From JANQOH01 sp965214495 (GTDB taxonomy: Bacteria; Pseudomonadota; Alphaproteobacteria; UBA7887): DNA of 64,000 bases. Both the position numbers and the translations under genes were made by a program. Below are positions 17,275 to 25,290 of the stretch, one piece after another (within the stretch, counting starts at the first letter, position 1; the number at the start of each line of letters is the position of its first letter). Location: assembly GCA_965214495.1 (NCBI GenBank), contig OZ243958.1:186001-250000 (forward strand), read 5' to 3'. The notes under the pieces are model-generated. The model worked only from the letters and a program-made list of their open reading frames with translations. It did no database searches and had not been told where the DNA came from.

Positions 17275-18060
17275 CTATCGAAACAGGTCATGCTCGGCGG
17301 GGCGCAGCAATTCGTCGGCGCTGCCGTTGCGGCGGGCGTAGGGAACGCCGCGGGCGAGCACGACCGGGCGGCCCTCGTCGGCTTCGCCCATCGCCAGCGA
17401 CGCGGCGGCGGCGATCTCGTCGGCGAGCGCCGTTTCGCTGACCCTCAGCGGCCGGCCGTGTAGATCGGGCCGAGCGCGCAGATCGACGACGCCCGGCACG
17501 CCGGCGACGCCGATCGCCAGTCCGACCGTTCCCATGCGCCACGGACGACCGACGCTGTCGCTGACGACCACCCCGACGTCGACGCCCCAGTGTCTCCGCA
17601 GGCCGGCGCGCAGCCGGGCGGCCGACGCATCCGGATCTTGAGGCCACAGCAATACGTCCTCGCCGGGAACGTTCGAGGCGTCGATCCCGGCATTGGCGAG
17701 AATCGCGCCCGAACGGTGAACGACGACAAGCACGCCGGCCTTGTATCGGAGCACCGAACGCGATTCGGACAGGATGAGTTCGACGAGGCGCGGGTCTTTC
17801 TCGACCTTCGCCGCCAGGTCGGCGGCGCGCGCGCCGGGAGTCACGTCGGAAAGCGAAACCGTGCGCCCTTCGGATTTCGAGACTGCCTTCTGTGCGGCGA
17901 CGATCACGTCACGATCCATCGGAGACACGCCGGAATCGGCGACCGCGTTCGCAACCACGGAAGCCAGATCGTCGCCCGCCGCGATCATCGGTATGCCGGC
18001 CAGCCCGATCAGCGTGATCCTGGCGGGGTGCGCCGCAGGGCGCGCCGCCGGTTCAGCCAT
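17275..18060 (-). CDS. cofE: CofE F420-0:gamma-glutamyl ligase (no nitroreductase domain)
   Basis: 261 residues. CofE hallmarks: DRDVIVAAQKAVSKSEGRTVSLSDV, LVELILSESRSVLRYKAGVLVV, ANAGIDASNVPGED (metal/GTP site), and VVVSDSVGRPWRMGTVGLAIGVAGVPGVVDLRARPD. The enzyme adds the glutamate tail to F420-0 in a GTP-dependent manner. In mycobacterial FbiB the same domain is fused to a C-terminal FMN reductase that reduces dehydro-F420-0; here the protein ends after the ligase domain, so the reductase, if needed, is encoded elsewhere. The start overlaps the end of npdG by 8 bp. Second in confidence only to fbiC among the F420 genes. Confidence 0.94.
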   Translation of the reverse strand: MAEPAARPAAHPARITLIGLAGIPMIAAGDDLASVVANAVADSGVSPMDRDVIVAAQKAVSKSEGRTVSLSDVTPGARAADLAAKVEKDPRLVELILSESRSVLRYKAGVLVVVHRSGAILANAGIDASNVPGEDVLLWPQDPDASAARLRAGLRRHWGVDVGVVVSDSVGRPWRMGTVGLAIGVAGVPGVVDLRARPDLHGRPLRVSETALADEIAAAASLAMGEADEGRPVVLARGVPYARRNGSADELLRPAEHDLFR

Positions 18061-18709
18061 CGCCGACCCCGGTGATGCGAATCCCGGCGCCGGGCGTCTT
18101 GTGCCGTCGGTTGATGGCGATCAATACCGAGGTCAGGCCCTCGGCGACGACGGAGTTGACGATCGGTCCGGCGTGCCACGCGCGCAAGCCGATCGACGCC
18201 GCCAGCCCGATCACCGTTTCGCGCGCGGCGATGTCGTCGCCGCAGACCAGAACGTCGCAGTCAACCGCGCGGTCGAGCGCTGCGAGATGATGTGCCGAGA
18301 CGTTCTGAAAAGCCGAGACCACGCGTACCCCTTCGCCCAGTTCGGCTTGCAACGCCGCCACCGCCGAGCCGCCCTCGGGGAGCTGCACGCGCGCGACCCT
18401 CGGCGGCCTCAACGGCACGGTGGCATCGACCAGAATCTTGCCGGCGAGCGTGTCCGCCACCGCCAGCGCGGTGTCGCGCTGCGCGGCGTAGGGCACGGTG
18501 AGCACGACCAGTTCCGCACCCGCCGCGGCCTCGCGGTTCCCTGCGCCGGCGATCGCGTCGCGGCCCAGCGTGCGGTTCAGTTCGCCGGCGGCGGCAGCGG
18601 CGCGCGCAGCGTCGCGCGAGCCGATCGTCACCTCGTGGCCGGCGTCAGCGAAGCGCAGCGCAAGTCCGCGGCCTTCGGCGCCGGTGCCCCCGAGAACGGC
18701 GAGACGCAT
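18053..18709 (-). CDS. npdG: NADPH:F420 oxidoreductase
   Basis: 218 residues from ATG 18709, 10 bp after the fbiC stop. N-terminal dinucleotide site LAVLGGTGAEGRGLALRFADAGH, followed by VTIGSRDAARA (the Ser-Arg that selects NADPH 2'-phosphate); VVLTVPYAAQ; ILVDATVPLRPP; and SAFQNVSAHHL, all as in archaeal Fno and actinobacterial NpdG. The enzyme passes hydride between NADPH and F420, providing F420H2 to F420-dependent oxidoreductases. Its place inside the biosynthetic operon suggests the cofactor is made and reduced together. A candidate user, an LLM-class oxidoreductase, is at 34270-35268. Confidence 0.92.
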   Translation of the reverse strand: MRLAVLGGTGAEGRGLALRFADAGHEVTIGSRDAARAAAAAGELNRTLGRDAIAGAGNREAAAGAELVVLTVPYAAQRDTALAVADTLAGKILVDATVPLRPPRVARVQLPEGGSAVAALQAELGEGVRVVSAFQNVSAHHLAALDRAVDCDVLVCGDDIAARETVIGLAASIGLRAWHAGPIVNSVVAEGLTSVLIAINRRHKTPGAGIRITGVGDG

Positions 18710-18719
18710 GGTCGCCGCG

Positions 18720-21137
18720 TTACGCCACCCGCCGAGCGCCGCGGCGCTCTGGCGGCGTTTGAACGACAGGCGCCAGCACCGCGGCCCGGTAAGAGCGCGC
18801 GTGCTGGTCCTCAACCGGCGCGCCATACAGGGTAGTGCGCTGGCGTGGTTCGCGGCCCGCTTCTGTGATCGCCCGATCCATGCGTTCGGGCGGCATTTCC
18901 TGGCCGTGTTCGGTGCCGGCGGCGCGCGAGATACTCTCGTTCATCAAAGTTCCGCCCAGATCGTTGGCGCCGGCATCGAGACACGCCGCAAGGCCCCGCG
19001 GTCCCATCTTGACCCACGACGCCTGGATGTTGACCACATGCGGATGCAACGCGAGCCGCGAAACCGCGTGCATCAGCACGGCTTCGCGGAAGGTGGGGCC
19101 TCGGCGCGCGCGCCCCTGGAGATAGATCGGTGCCGTCATGTGAACGAACGGCAGCGGCACGAACTCGGTGAAGCCGCCCGTTTCCGCCTGCAGGGTGCGC
19201 AGACGCGACAGATGCCGCGCCCACGACACCGGTGCTTCCATGTGGCCGAACATGATGGTTGCGGTGGTGCGCAAGCCGAGACGATGCGCGTGCTGCATCA
19301 CCGACAGCCAGCCGTCGGTATCGATCTTGTCGGGGCAAAGCACGGCGCGCACCTCGTCGTCGAGTATCTCCGCGGCGGTGCCTGGCAGGGTTCCGAGGCC
19401 CGCATCGCGCAAGAGGGCCAGAAACTCCGGTATGGTGCGCCCGGAGGTGTGGGCGCCCTGCGCGATCTCCAGCGGCGAGAAGGCATGGACATGCATGTCC
19501 GGCAACGCCGTTTTCACCGCGCGCACCAGCGCGACATAGGTATCGCCGGTGTAGTCGGGGTGAATTCCGCCCTGCATACAGACCTCGGTCGCACCGCGCT
19601 GCCACGCTTCGCGAGCGCGGCGCACCACCTCCCCGATCGCCAGGTCGTAGGGTTCGCCGCGCAGGCCGTCCGACAGCCTGCCCTTCGAGAAGGCGCAGAA
19701 GCGGCACTTGAAGTAGCAGATGTTGGTGTAGTTGATATTGCGGTTGACGACATAGGTCACGGTATCGCCGACGACCGCCCGCCGCAGTTCGTCGGCAGCG
19801 GCGCAGACCGCGTGGTAGTCCGGCCCGCGCGCCGCGAACAGGCGCGCGATTTCGGCTTCTCCGTAATCGCCCGGCCGCGCGCACAGCCGCGCGACCGCCG
19901 GGTCGATGCGTGCGACGGCGGGGCGCTTCGGTATGTCGGTCGCGGCCGGCGTGTCGGGCCTGCCCGGCGACCAATCGTCGACGCGCGCGAACCCCTCCGA
20001 ATCGGCGCCCCGGACCACTCGCCGCTCCAGCGATGGATCGATCCAGCGGTCGGAAGCCCGGACGTAGCGTGGATACACGGCGAGGCGTTCGACCAGCCGA
20101 AATCCCGCCCGCTCCGTCCGTTCCGCCAGATCGGCCAGATGCGGCCAAGGCGCTTCGGGATTGACGTGGTCGGGGGTGACCGGCGAGACACCGCCCCAGT
20201 CGTCCAGTCCGGCGCCGAGCAAGCGGTCGTATGCGCCGGCGCTGAGGTTTGGCGGCGCCTGGACGCTGGCATCCGCGCCGAACGCGACGCGGGCGGCGGC
20301 GATAGTCCAGATCAAATCGGCGAGGTCGGGTTCGGGCGCGCCCGCCATCTGCGTATCCGGCTTGGCACGGAAGTTCTGGACGATGATCTCCTGCAAGTGA
20401 CCGTGTTCGCGATGCAGGCGGCGCAGCGCCAGGATTGTGTCGATGCGTTCGGCACGGGTCTCGCCGATGCCGATCAACAGGCCGGAAGTGAACGGGACTT
20501 GCGCCGCACCCGCCGCGGCGATGGTCGCGAGTCGAACCGCGGGCCGCTTGTCGGGCGAGCCGAAGTGCGGCCCGCCCCGTTCGCACAGGCGTTCGGACGC
20601 GCTTTCGAGCATCAGCCCCTGGCTCACCGAGACCTTGCGCAAGACGGCGATATCGCCGGTGCTCATCACGCCGGGATTGACGTGCGGGAGCAACGAGGTT
20701 TCGGCAAGCACGAGGGCGCACATCTCGGCGAGATAGGAGAGGGTGGATTCGTGCCCGAGTGCATCCAGCGCGCGCCGCGCCGCCGCGTAGCGTGCCTCCG
20801 GCCGGTCGCCGAGCGTGAACAGCGCTTCCCGGCATCCCGCACGCTCGCCGGCGCGGGCGATCGCCAGCACCTCGTCGGCGCTCAGATAGGCCGCCCGGCC
20901 GACCCCGGGGGTTTCCGCGAACGTGCAGTAATGACACACGTCGCGGCACAATTTGGTGAGCGGAATAAAGACCTTGCGCGAATACGACACAACGTTGCCG
21001 TGGCCCTCGTCGCGCAGGCGCGCGGCGGCGCGGACGAGTGCCGCATGATCCGCCGCGAGCAACAGGCAGCGGGTCCGCAGGTCGGGCCAGTCCGCGACTT
21101 CGCCGGGCGCCTCGCGCAGAACCGCAAGGTCACTCAT
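18720..21137 (-). CDS. fbiC: FbiC: fused FO synthase (CofG-CofH)
   Basis: 805 residues from ATG 21137; the frame is open 76 codons upstream but GGGAG precedes this ATG. Two radical-SAM domains are seen. The N-terminal CofG-like domain carries Cys64-x3-Cys68-x2-Cys71 (CRDVCHYC), then EALFTLGDRPE; the C-terminal CofH-like domain carries Cys474-x3-Cys478-x2-Cys481 (CYFKCRFC) and VCMQGGIHPDYTGDTY. Together they make FO from tyrosine and 5-amino-6-ribitylaminouracil. The fused form is the one described for actinobacteria, whereas archaea have two proteins, suggesting bacterial-type acquisition. First gene of the F420 operon; its promoter shares 21138-21369 with a divergent catabolic operon. Confidence 0.96.
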   Translation of the reverse strand: MSDLAVLREAPGEVADWPDLRTRCLLLAADHAALVRAAARLRDEGHGNVVSYSRKVFIPLTKLCRDVCHYCTFAETPGVGRAAYLSADEVLAIARAGERAGCREALFTLGDRPEARYAAARRALDALGHESTLSYLAEMCALVLAETSLLPHVNPGVMSTGDIAVLRKVSVSQGLMLESASERLCERGGPHFGSPDKRPAVRLATIAAAGAAQVPFTSGLLIGIGETRAERIDTILALRRLHREHGHLQEIIVQNFRAKPDTQMAGAPEPDLADLIWTIAAARVAFGADASVQAPPNLSAGAYDRLLGAGLDDWGGVSPVTPDHVNPEAPWPHLADLAERTERAGFRLVERLAVYPRYVRASDRWIDPSLERRVVRGADSEGFARVDDWSPGRPDTPAATDIPKRPAVARIDPAVARLCARPGDYGEAEIARLFAARGPDYHAVCAAADELRRAVVGDTVTYVVNRNINYTNICYFKCRFCAFSKGRLSDGLRGEPYDLAIGEVVRRAREAWQRGATEVCMQGGIHPDYTGDTYVALVRAVKTALPDMHVHAFSPLEIAQGAHTSGRTIPEFLALLRDAGLGTLPGTAAEILDDEVRAVLCPDKIDTDGWLSVMQHAHRLGLRTTATIMFGHMEAPVSWARHLSRLRTLQAETGGFTEFVPLPFVHMTAPIYLQGRARRGPTFREAVLMHAVSRLALHPHVVNIQASWVKMGPRGLAACLDAGANDLGGTLMNESISRAAGTEHGQEMPPERMDRAITEAGREPRQRTTLYGAPVEDQHARSYRAAVLAPVVQTPPERRGARRVA

Positions 21138-21369
21138 CGCACCGCACTCCCTTCGGGGCATCTTCGGCGCGCGGATATTCCCGAACCCGCCGCAGCGGGT
21201 CAACCCGTCGCTTCCGCGCCGTCCGCTATCCGATCCCGTCGGGGGCCAACCCTTGGCGGACGAAAAGCCGCCGGGTAGGTTGCTGCGGAGGGACCGGCGA
21301 GGGTTCGCTTTTTCCGCTACCGCGGACGGAAACCCGCCGATTTTATCCACGATCTCCGAGGACACAGCG
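21138..21369. promoter_or_regulatory. Divergent control region between F420 and valine-type operons
   Basis: 232 bp between the starts of fbiC (minus) and the acyl-CoA dehydrogenase (plus). No ORF with recognisable features. It must hold both promoters; I cannot point to confident -35/-10 boxes or an operator. Confidence 0.4.
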
Positions 21370-22539
21370 ATGGCGTTCGGGTTGAGCGATGAACGGACCG
21401 CGTTCCGCGACGCCGCGCGCCGGTTCGCTGCCGCCGAAATGGCGCCTCATGCGGCCGCGTGGGACGAAGACTGTGTGTTCCCGGTCGAAACGCTGCGCCG
21501 GGCCGCGGCGCTCGGCTTCGCCGGAATCTATTGCGACGCCGCGCATGGCGGCTCCGGCCTCGGCCGACTCGACGCGACCGTGATCTTCGAGGAACTCGCC
21601 GCCGCCTGCCCTTCGACCGCGGCCTATATCTCGATCCACAACATGGCGGCGTGGATGGTCGACGCCTTTGGCGACGACGCGCAACGGGCACGCTGGTTGC
21701 CCGACCTCGCGGCGATGAACCGGTTTGCCGCCTATTGCCTGACCGAACCGGGGGCTGGCTCCGATGCCGCGAGCCTGACGACGCGCGCCCGGCGCGACGG
21801 CGATTCCTACGTGCTGAACGGCAGCAAGGCCTTCATCTCGGGTGGCGGTCGCGCCGATCTTTATGTCTGTATGGTGCGCACCGGCGGCATGGTGCGCACC
21901 GGCGGCGACGGACCTCGAGGCATCAGTTGTCTGGCGGTCGAACGCGATTCGCCCGGCCTGTCGTTCGGTCGCCAGGAACGCAAACTGGGCTGGCATTCCC
22001 AGCCCACCGCGGCGGTGATCTTCGAGGATTGCCGGGTGCCGGCGCGCAATCGCATCGGTCCCGAAGGCGCGGGCTTCCGCATCGCCATGAAAGGGCTCGA
22101 CGGCGGTCGCCTGAACATCGCCGCGTGCTCGATCGGCGGTGCGCGTGCGGCGCTGGAAGCTGCGCGCGGCCACGTGCTCGCGCGCCGGCAGTTCGGCCGC
22201 GGACTCGCCGATTTCCAGGCGCTGCGGTTCAAACTCGCCGACATGGCGACCGAACTGGCCGCGGCACGGGCGCTGCTTCGCGAGGCGGCGGCGAAGCTCG
22301 ACGCCGGCGCTCCCGACGCGACCGCATTCTGCGCCATGGCCAAGCGTTTCGCCACCGACGCCGGCTTCCGGGTCTGCAACGAGGCGTTGCAACTGCACGG
22401 CGGCTACGGTTATCTGCGCGACTATCCGGTCGAACGGATCCTGCGCGACCTGCGGGTGCATCAGATCCTCGAGGGCACCAACGAGATCATGCGCGTGATC
22501 GTCGCCCGGCACCTGCTTGAAGGGGATCTCGCGCCATGA
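21370..22539 (+). CDS. Acyl-CoA dehydrogenase, isobutyryl-CoA type
   Basis: 389 residues from ATG 21370. Acyl-CoA dehydrogenase signatures: CLTEPGAGSDAASLTTRARRDG, YVLNGSKAFISGGGRADLYV, ERKLGWHSQPTAAVIFEDCRVP, RRQFGRGLADFQALRFKLADMAT, ALQLHGGYGYLRDYPVERILRDLRVHQILEGTNEIMRVI (catalytic Glu in LEGTNEIMR). FAD enzyme oxidising an acyl-CoA to enoyl-CoA and giving electrons to ETF. Followed by 3-hydroxyisobutyryl-CoA hydrolase and 3-hydroxyisobutyrate dehydrogenase, so isobutyryl-CoA from valine is the likely substrate. Codons 168-179 contain an exact 18-bp tandem duplication (MVRTGGMVRTGG), lengthening a surface loop by six residues. Its stop overlaps the next start (ATGA). Confidence 0.93.
   Translation: MAFGLSDERTAFRDAARRFAAAEMAPHAAAWDEDCVFPVETLRRAAALGFAGIYCDAAHGGSGLGRLDATVIFEELAAACPSTAAYISIHNMAAWMVDAFGDDAQRARWLPDLAAMNRFAAYCLTEPGAGSDAASLTTRARRDGDSYVLNGSKAFISGGGRADLYVCMVRTGGMVRTGGDGPRGISCLAVERDSPGLSFGRQERKLGWHSQPTAAVIFEDCRVPARNRIGPEGAGFRIAMKGLDGGRLNIAACSIGGARAALEAARGHVLARRQFGRGLADFQALRFKLADMATELAAARALLREAAAKLDAGAPDATAFCAMAKRFATDAGFRVCNEALQLHGGYGYLRDYPVERILRDLRVHQILEGTNEIMRVIVARHLLEGDLAP
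21871..21906 (+). repeat. Exact 18-bp in-frame tandem duplication in the acyl-CoA dehydrogenase
   Basis: The 18-mer atggtgcgcaccggcggc occurs at 21871-21888 and again, identically, at 21889-21906, encoding MVRTGG twice. Related dehydrogenases have one copy of this strand-loop (V-M-x-R-T-G-G-D-G). Identity at every base implies a recent slippage event or active homogenisation. Confidence 0.9.
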
Positions 22540-23585
22540 CACGGGGCACGCCCGAAGTGCGGTTCGATGTCGCACGCGGTGTCGGCCGCGTCACGCTCGA
22601 CCGCCCCCGCGCTCTCAACGCGCTGACGCTGGGTATGGTGCGCGCGATGGATGCGCAGTTGCGCATTTGGGCCGACGATCCCGACGTTCGCGAAGTGCTG
22701 ATTCAGGGCGCGGGGTCGCGCGCCTTCTGCGCCGGCGGCGATATTCGCACGCTCTACGATCAGGGCAAGACCCGCGACGACGGGGCAGACTATCCGGCGC
22801 ATTTCTTCCGTGAGGAGTTCCGCCTCAACCGCTTGATCAGGCGCTATCCCAAACCCTACGTGGCTTTGCTCGACGGCATCACGATGGGGGGCGGGGTAGG
22901 CGTTTCGGTGCACGGCGATTTCCGCGTCGCCACGCCGCGCACCAATTTCGCCATGCCGGAAACCGGGATCGGCTATTTCCCCGATGTCGGCGGCGGTTAT
23001 TTCCTCGCCCATTGCAACGGCCATGTCGGGCGGTATCTGGCGTTGACCGGGGCGCGGGTCGGCCCGGCTGACGCGCTCCGTATCGGCGCCGCTACCCACT
23101 ATGTGGACGACGAGGCGATGGCCGGGTTTCTCGAACAGGTCGGCACCGCGCCCTCGCACGTCCTGCTCGACGCGCTGGCGCGCGACCCGGGGCCCGCGCT
23201 GCTGGCGCGTTCGGCGCCCGCGATCGCGCGTTGCTTCGGCGGCGCCGATGTCGACTCGATCCTTGCCGCGCTCGAGGACGACGGCGGCGCCTGGGCCGGC
23301 GAAACCCTCGCCGCGCTGCGCGTCAAGTCGCCGACCAGCGTCAAAGTGACGTTCCGTCTGCTCCAGGAGGCGCACGGCCTCGACTTCGAGGCCGGTCTGG
23401 TCATGGAATACCGCGTCGCGCAGCGTTTCATGTCCACGAACGATTTCTTCGAGGGCGTGCGCGCATTGCTGGTCGACAAGGACGGGGCGCCGAACTGGGC
23501 CCCGGCGCGCATCGAGGATGTGGACGAAGCGTCGGTCGCCGCGTTCTTTGCGCCCCTGCGCTGGGGCGAACTCGATTTCGACTGA
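22536..23585 (+). CDS. 3-hydroxyisobutyryl-CoA hydrolase
   Basis: 349 residues, start ATG 22536 overlapping the previous stop by 4 bp. Long crotonase-fold subgroup: VTLDRPRALNALTLGMV, GAGSRAFCAGGDIRTLYD, YVALLDGITMGGGVGVSVHGDFRVATPRTNFAMPETGIGYFPDVGGGYFL, then the HIBCH-specific C-terminal extension (SPTSVKVTFRLLQEA, EYRVAQRFM, DFFEGVRALLVDKD, WAPARIEDV). The Glu in MPETGIG and the Gly-rich oxyanion loop are present. It hydrolyses 3-hydroxyisobutyryl-CoA to free acid in valine breakdown, which mmsB then oxidises. It is translationally coupled to the acyl-CoA dehydrogenase. Confidence 0.93.
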   Translation: MTRGTPEVRFDVARGVGRVTLDRPRALNALTLGMVRAMDAQLRIWADDPDVREVLIQGAGSRAFCAGGDIRTLYDQGKTRDDGADYPAHFFREEFRLNRLIRRYPKPYVALLDGITMGGGVGVSVHGDFRVATPRTNFAMPETGIGYFPDVGGGYFLAHCNGHVGRYLALTGARVGPADALRIGAATHYVDDEAMAGFLEQVGTAPSHVLLDALARDPGPALLARSAPAIARCFGGADVDSILAALEDDGGAWAGETLAALRVKSPTSVKVTFRLLQEAHGLDFEAGLVMEYRVAQRFMSTNDFFEGVRALLVDKDGAPNWAPARIEDVDEASVAAFFAPLRWGELDFD

Positions 23586-23600
23586 TTACCGGGGGCGAAC

Positions 23601-24524
23601 ATGCGTATCGGCTTCATCGGCGTCGGCAATATGGGCGGACCCATGGCCTGCAGGCTGCTCGATGCCGGGCATGACGTGACCGTGTTCGATACGGACGACC
23701 GCGCGGCGGCCGCACTGTCGGACGGCGGCGCGCGCGTCGCCGGCGGTGCCGTCGCCGCGACCACGGGCATGGAATACGTCATTACGATGCTGCCGACCGC
23801 CCGTGAAGTGCGCGCGGTTTACGACGACGTAATCCCCGCCGCCGATGAGGGTGCGTTGCTGATCGACTGCTCGACGATCGACGTGGCGGCGGCGCGCGCG
23901 GTCGGTGACGCAGCGGCGGCGCGCGGTCTGGCGATGCTCGACGCGCCGGTATCGGGCGGCGTCGCCGGCGCCGAGGCGGGCGTGCTGACCTTCATGGTGG
24001 GCGGCGCGCCGCAGGCATTCGCCCGCGCCGAACCGATCCTGCGCGCGATGGGCCGCAAGATCGTTCACGCCGGCGCCAGCGGCAACGGTCAGGCGGCCAA
24101 GATCTGCAACAACATGATCCTCGGCATCTCGATGATCGCTTTGTCCGAAGCGTTTACGCTGGGCCAGGCGCTCGGCCTGTCCGCGCAACGCCTGTTCGAC
24201 ATCGCGTCGAATGCTTCGGGCAGTTGCTGGGCGATGCATAACCACCTGCCGGTCCCGGGCATCGTGGAAGCGGCGGCGGCGAACCGCGATTTCCGGCCCG
24301 GTTTCTCCACCGCGATGATGCTGAAAGACCTGAAGCTGGCGCAGGCGGCGGCGCAGGAGGCCGGTGTCGGCACGCCGATGGGCGCGCAGGCCGCCGCCCT
24401 GTATGCCTTGTTCCACAACGCCGGCAATGGCGGCCTCGACTATTCGGCAATCGTGAAACTGATCGCCGCGTCCCGGGCCCTGGCGGTATCGCCGGACGCG
24501 GAGACGGTGGAAGCGCCGTCGTGA
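23601..24524 (+). CDS. mmsB: 3-hydroxyisobutyrate dehydrogenase
   Basis: 307 residues, ATG 23601 preceded by GGGGGCGAAC. NAD(P) site MRIGFIGVGNMGGPMACRLLDAGHDVTVFD; substrate-binding DAPVSGGVAGAEAGVLTFMVGG; catalytic Lys in GNGQAAKICNNMILGISMIALSEA; ends with the C-terminal helical half (GFSTAMMLKDLKLA, ALYALFHNAGNGGLDYSAIV). Oxidises 3-hydroxyisobutyrate to methylmalonate semialdehyde. The next step enzyme, mmsA, is not in this cluster. The stop overlaps the start of the MarR-type regulator. Confidence 0.94.
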   Translation: MRIGFIGVGNMGGPMACRLLDAGHDVTVFDTDDRAAAALSDGGARVAGGAVAATTGMEYVITMLPTAREVRAVYDDVIPAADEGALLIDCSTIDVAAARAVGDAAAARGLAMLDAPVSGGVAGAEAGVLTFMVGGAPQAFARAEPILRAMGRKIVHAGASGNGQAAKICNNMILGISMIALSEAFTLGQALGLSAQRLFDIASNASGSCWAMHNHLPVPGIVEAAAANRDFRPGFSTAMMLKDLKLAQAAAQEAGVGTPMGAQAAALYALFHNAGNGGLDYSAIVKLIAASRALAVSPDAETVEAPS

Positions 24525-25024
24525 TGGCCGAGCTGCGATCCGTCGCCGGCGACACTGCGAACGGAGATCCGAAACAGGCGTTTCTGGACTGTATTCGCCT
24601 GATCGAGCGCCTGCACCGGCGTTTCCTCGATGTCGTGAAAGGGGAGCTAGACCGTCGCCGCATCGAAGACGTTAACAACGTTCAGGCCGTTCTGTTGAGC
24701 AATATCGGGAACGAGACGGTAACGGTCGGCGAGCTTACGCTGCGCGGTTACTACATGGGTTCGAACGTATCTTACAACGTCAAGAAGCTCGTGGAGAACG
24801 GTTATCTCTTGCAGGAGCGTTCCGCGCACGACCGCCGCATGGCGCGCATCAGCCTGAGCGACAAGGGCCGCGCCGTGGTTGCCGTGGTCGACGCCCTGTT
24901 CGCGCACAATGCGGGCGCCCTCGCCAAACAGGGTCTCGACGACCCGGCGCTGCGCGGCGTCACCGGCAGCCTGCGCGCGATCGAACGCTTCTGGACCGAC
25001 TATCTCAACTACGGCTCGCGGTGA
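24524..25024 (+). CDS. MarR-family (PetP/LdtR-type) transcriptional regulator
   Basis: 166 residues from ATG 24524 (TGATG overlap with mmsB; an in-frame GTG lies one codon upstream). Winged-helix segment: NVQAVLLSNIGNETVTVGELTLRGYYMGSNVSYNVKKLVENGYLLQERSAHDRRMARISLSDKG, in which RGYYMGSNVSYNVKKL forms the recognition helix and the DRR the wing. This is the distinct alphaproteobacterial group that includes Rhodobacter PetP and Liberibacter LdtR. Its place as the last gene of the acyl-CoA dehydrogenase/hibch/mmsB operon suggests it may regulate that operon, but PetP-like proteins are often global regulators, so the link is an inference. Confidence 0.87.
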   Translation: MAELRSVAGDTANGDPKQAFLDCIRLIERLHRRFLDVVKGELDRRRIEDVNNVQAVLLSNIGNETVTVGELTLRGYYMGSNVSYNVKKLVENGYLLQERSAHDRRMARISLSDKGRAVVAVVDALFAHNAGALAKQGLDDPALRGVTGSLRAIERFWTDYLNYGSR

Positions 25025-25210
25025 ATCGAAGCGGAAACCCGCAGTCGGCGTATCTGCCGCCTCCCGGCCTCCGCGCCGCCGGCGCGGCCGGCCACGGTCT
25101 CTTGCGGAATCCGCTGTGCGGTCTGGACCGCGGTGACCATCGCCGCGATCGTCTTCGCCGCGCATTTCTGGGCCGATCCGAAAGGTTGCATGTTCCCGCC
25201 TTGCTACTGA
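25025..25210 (+). pseudogene. Truncated copy of the small membrane-protein gene at 28721-29122
   Basis: Directly after the MarR stop, an open frame without a start codon ends in CGIRCAVWTAVTIAAIVFAAHF...GCMFPPCY and a stop at 25208-25210. The intact protein at 28721-29122 ends in RGIRYAVWTAVTVAAIVFAAHF...GCMFPPCY. By eye the last ~130 bp of the two loci differ at about 14 positions. This copy keeps only the C-terminal transmembrane segment and tail. Together the copies form a direct repeat flanking 25211-28980. Confidence 0.8.
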
Positions 25211-25290
25211 GGGCGCGGGCGCGCCGGACTCGCCTGATCGGCCCGGAGGACGGTGAACCGAACACGTCAGGGTAACCGGAGGACGCACCG

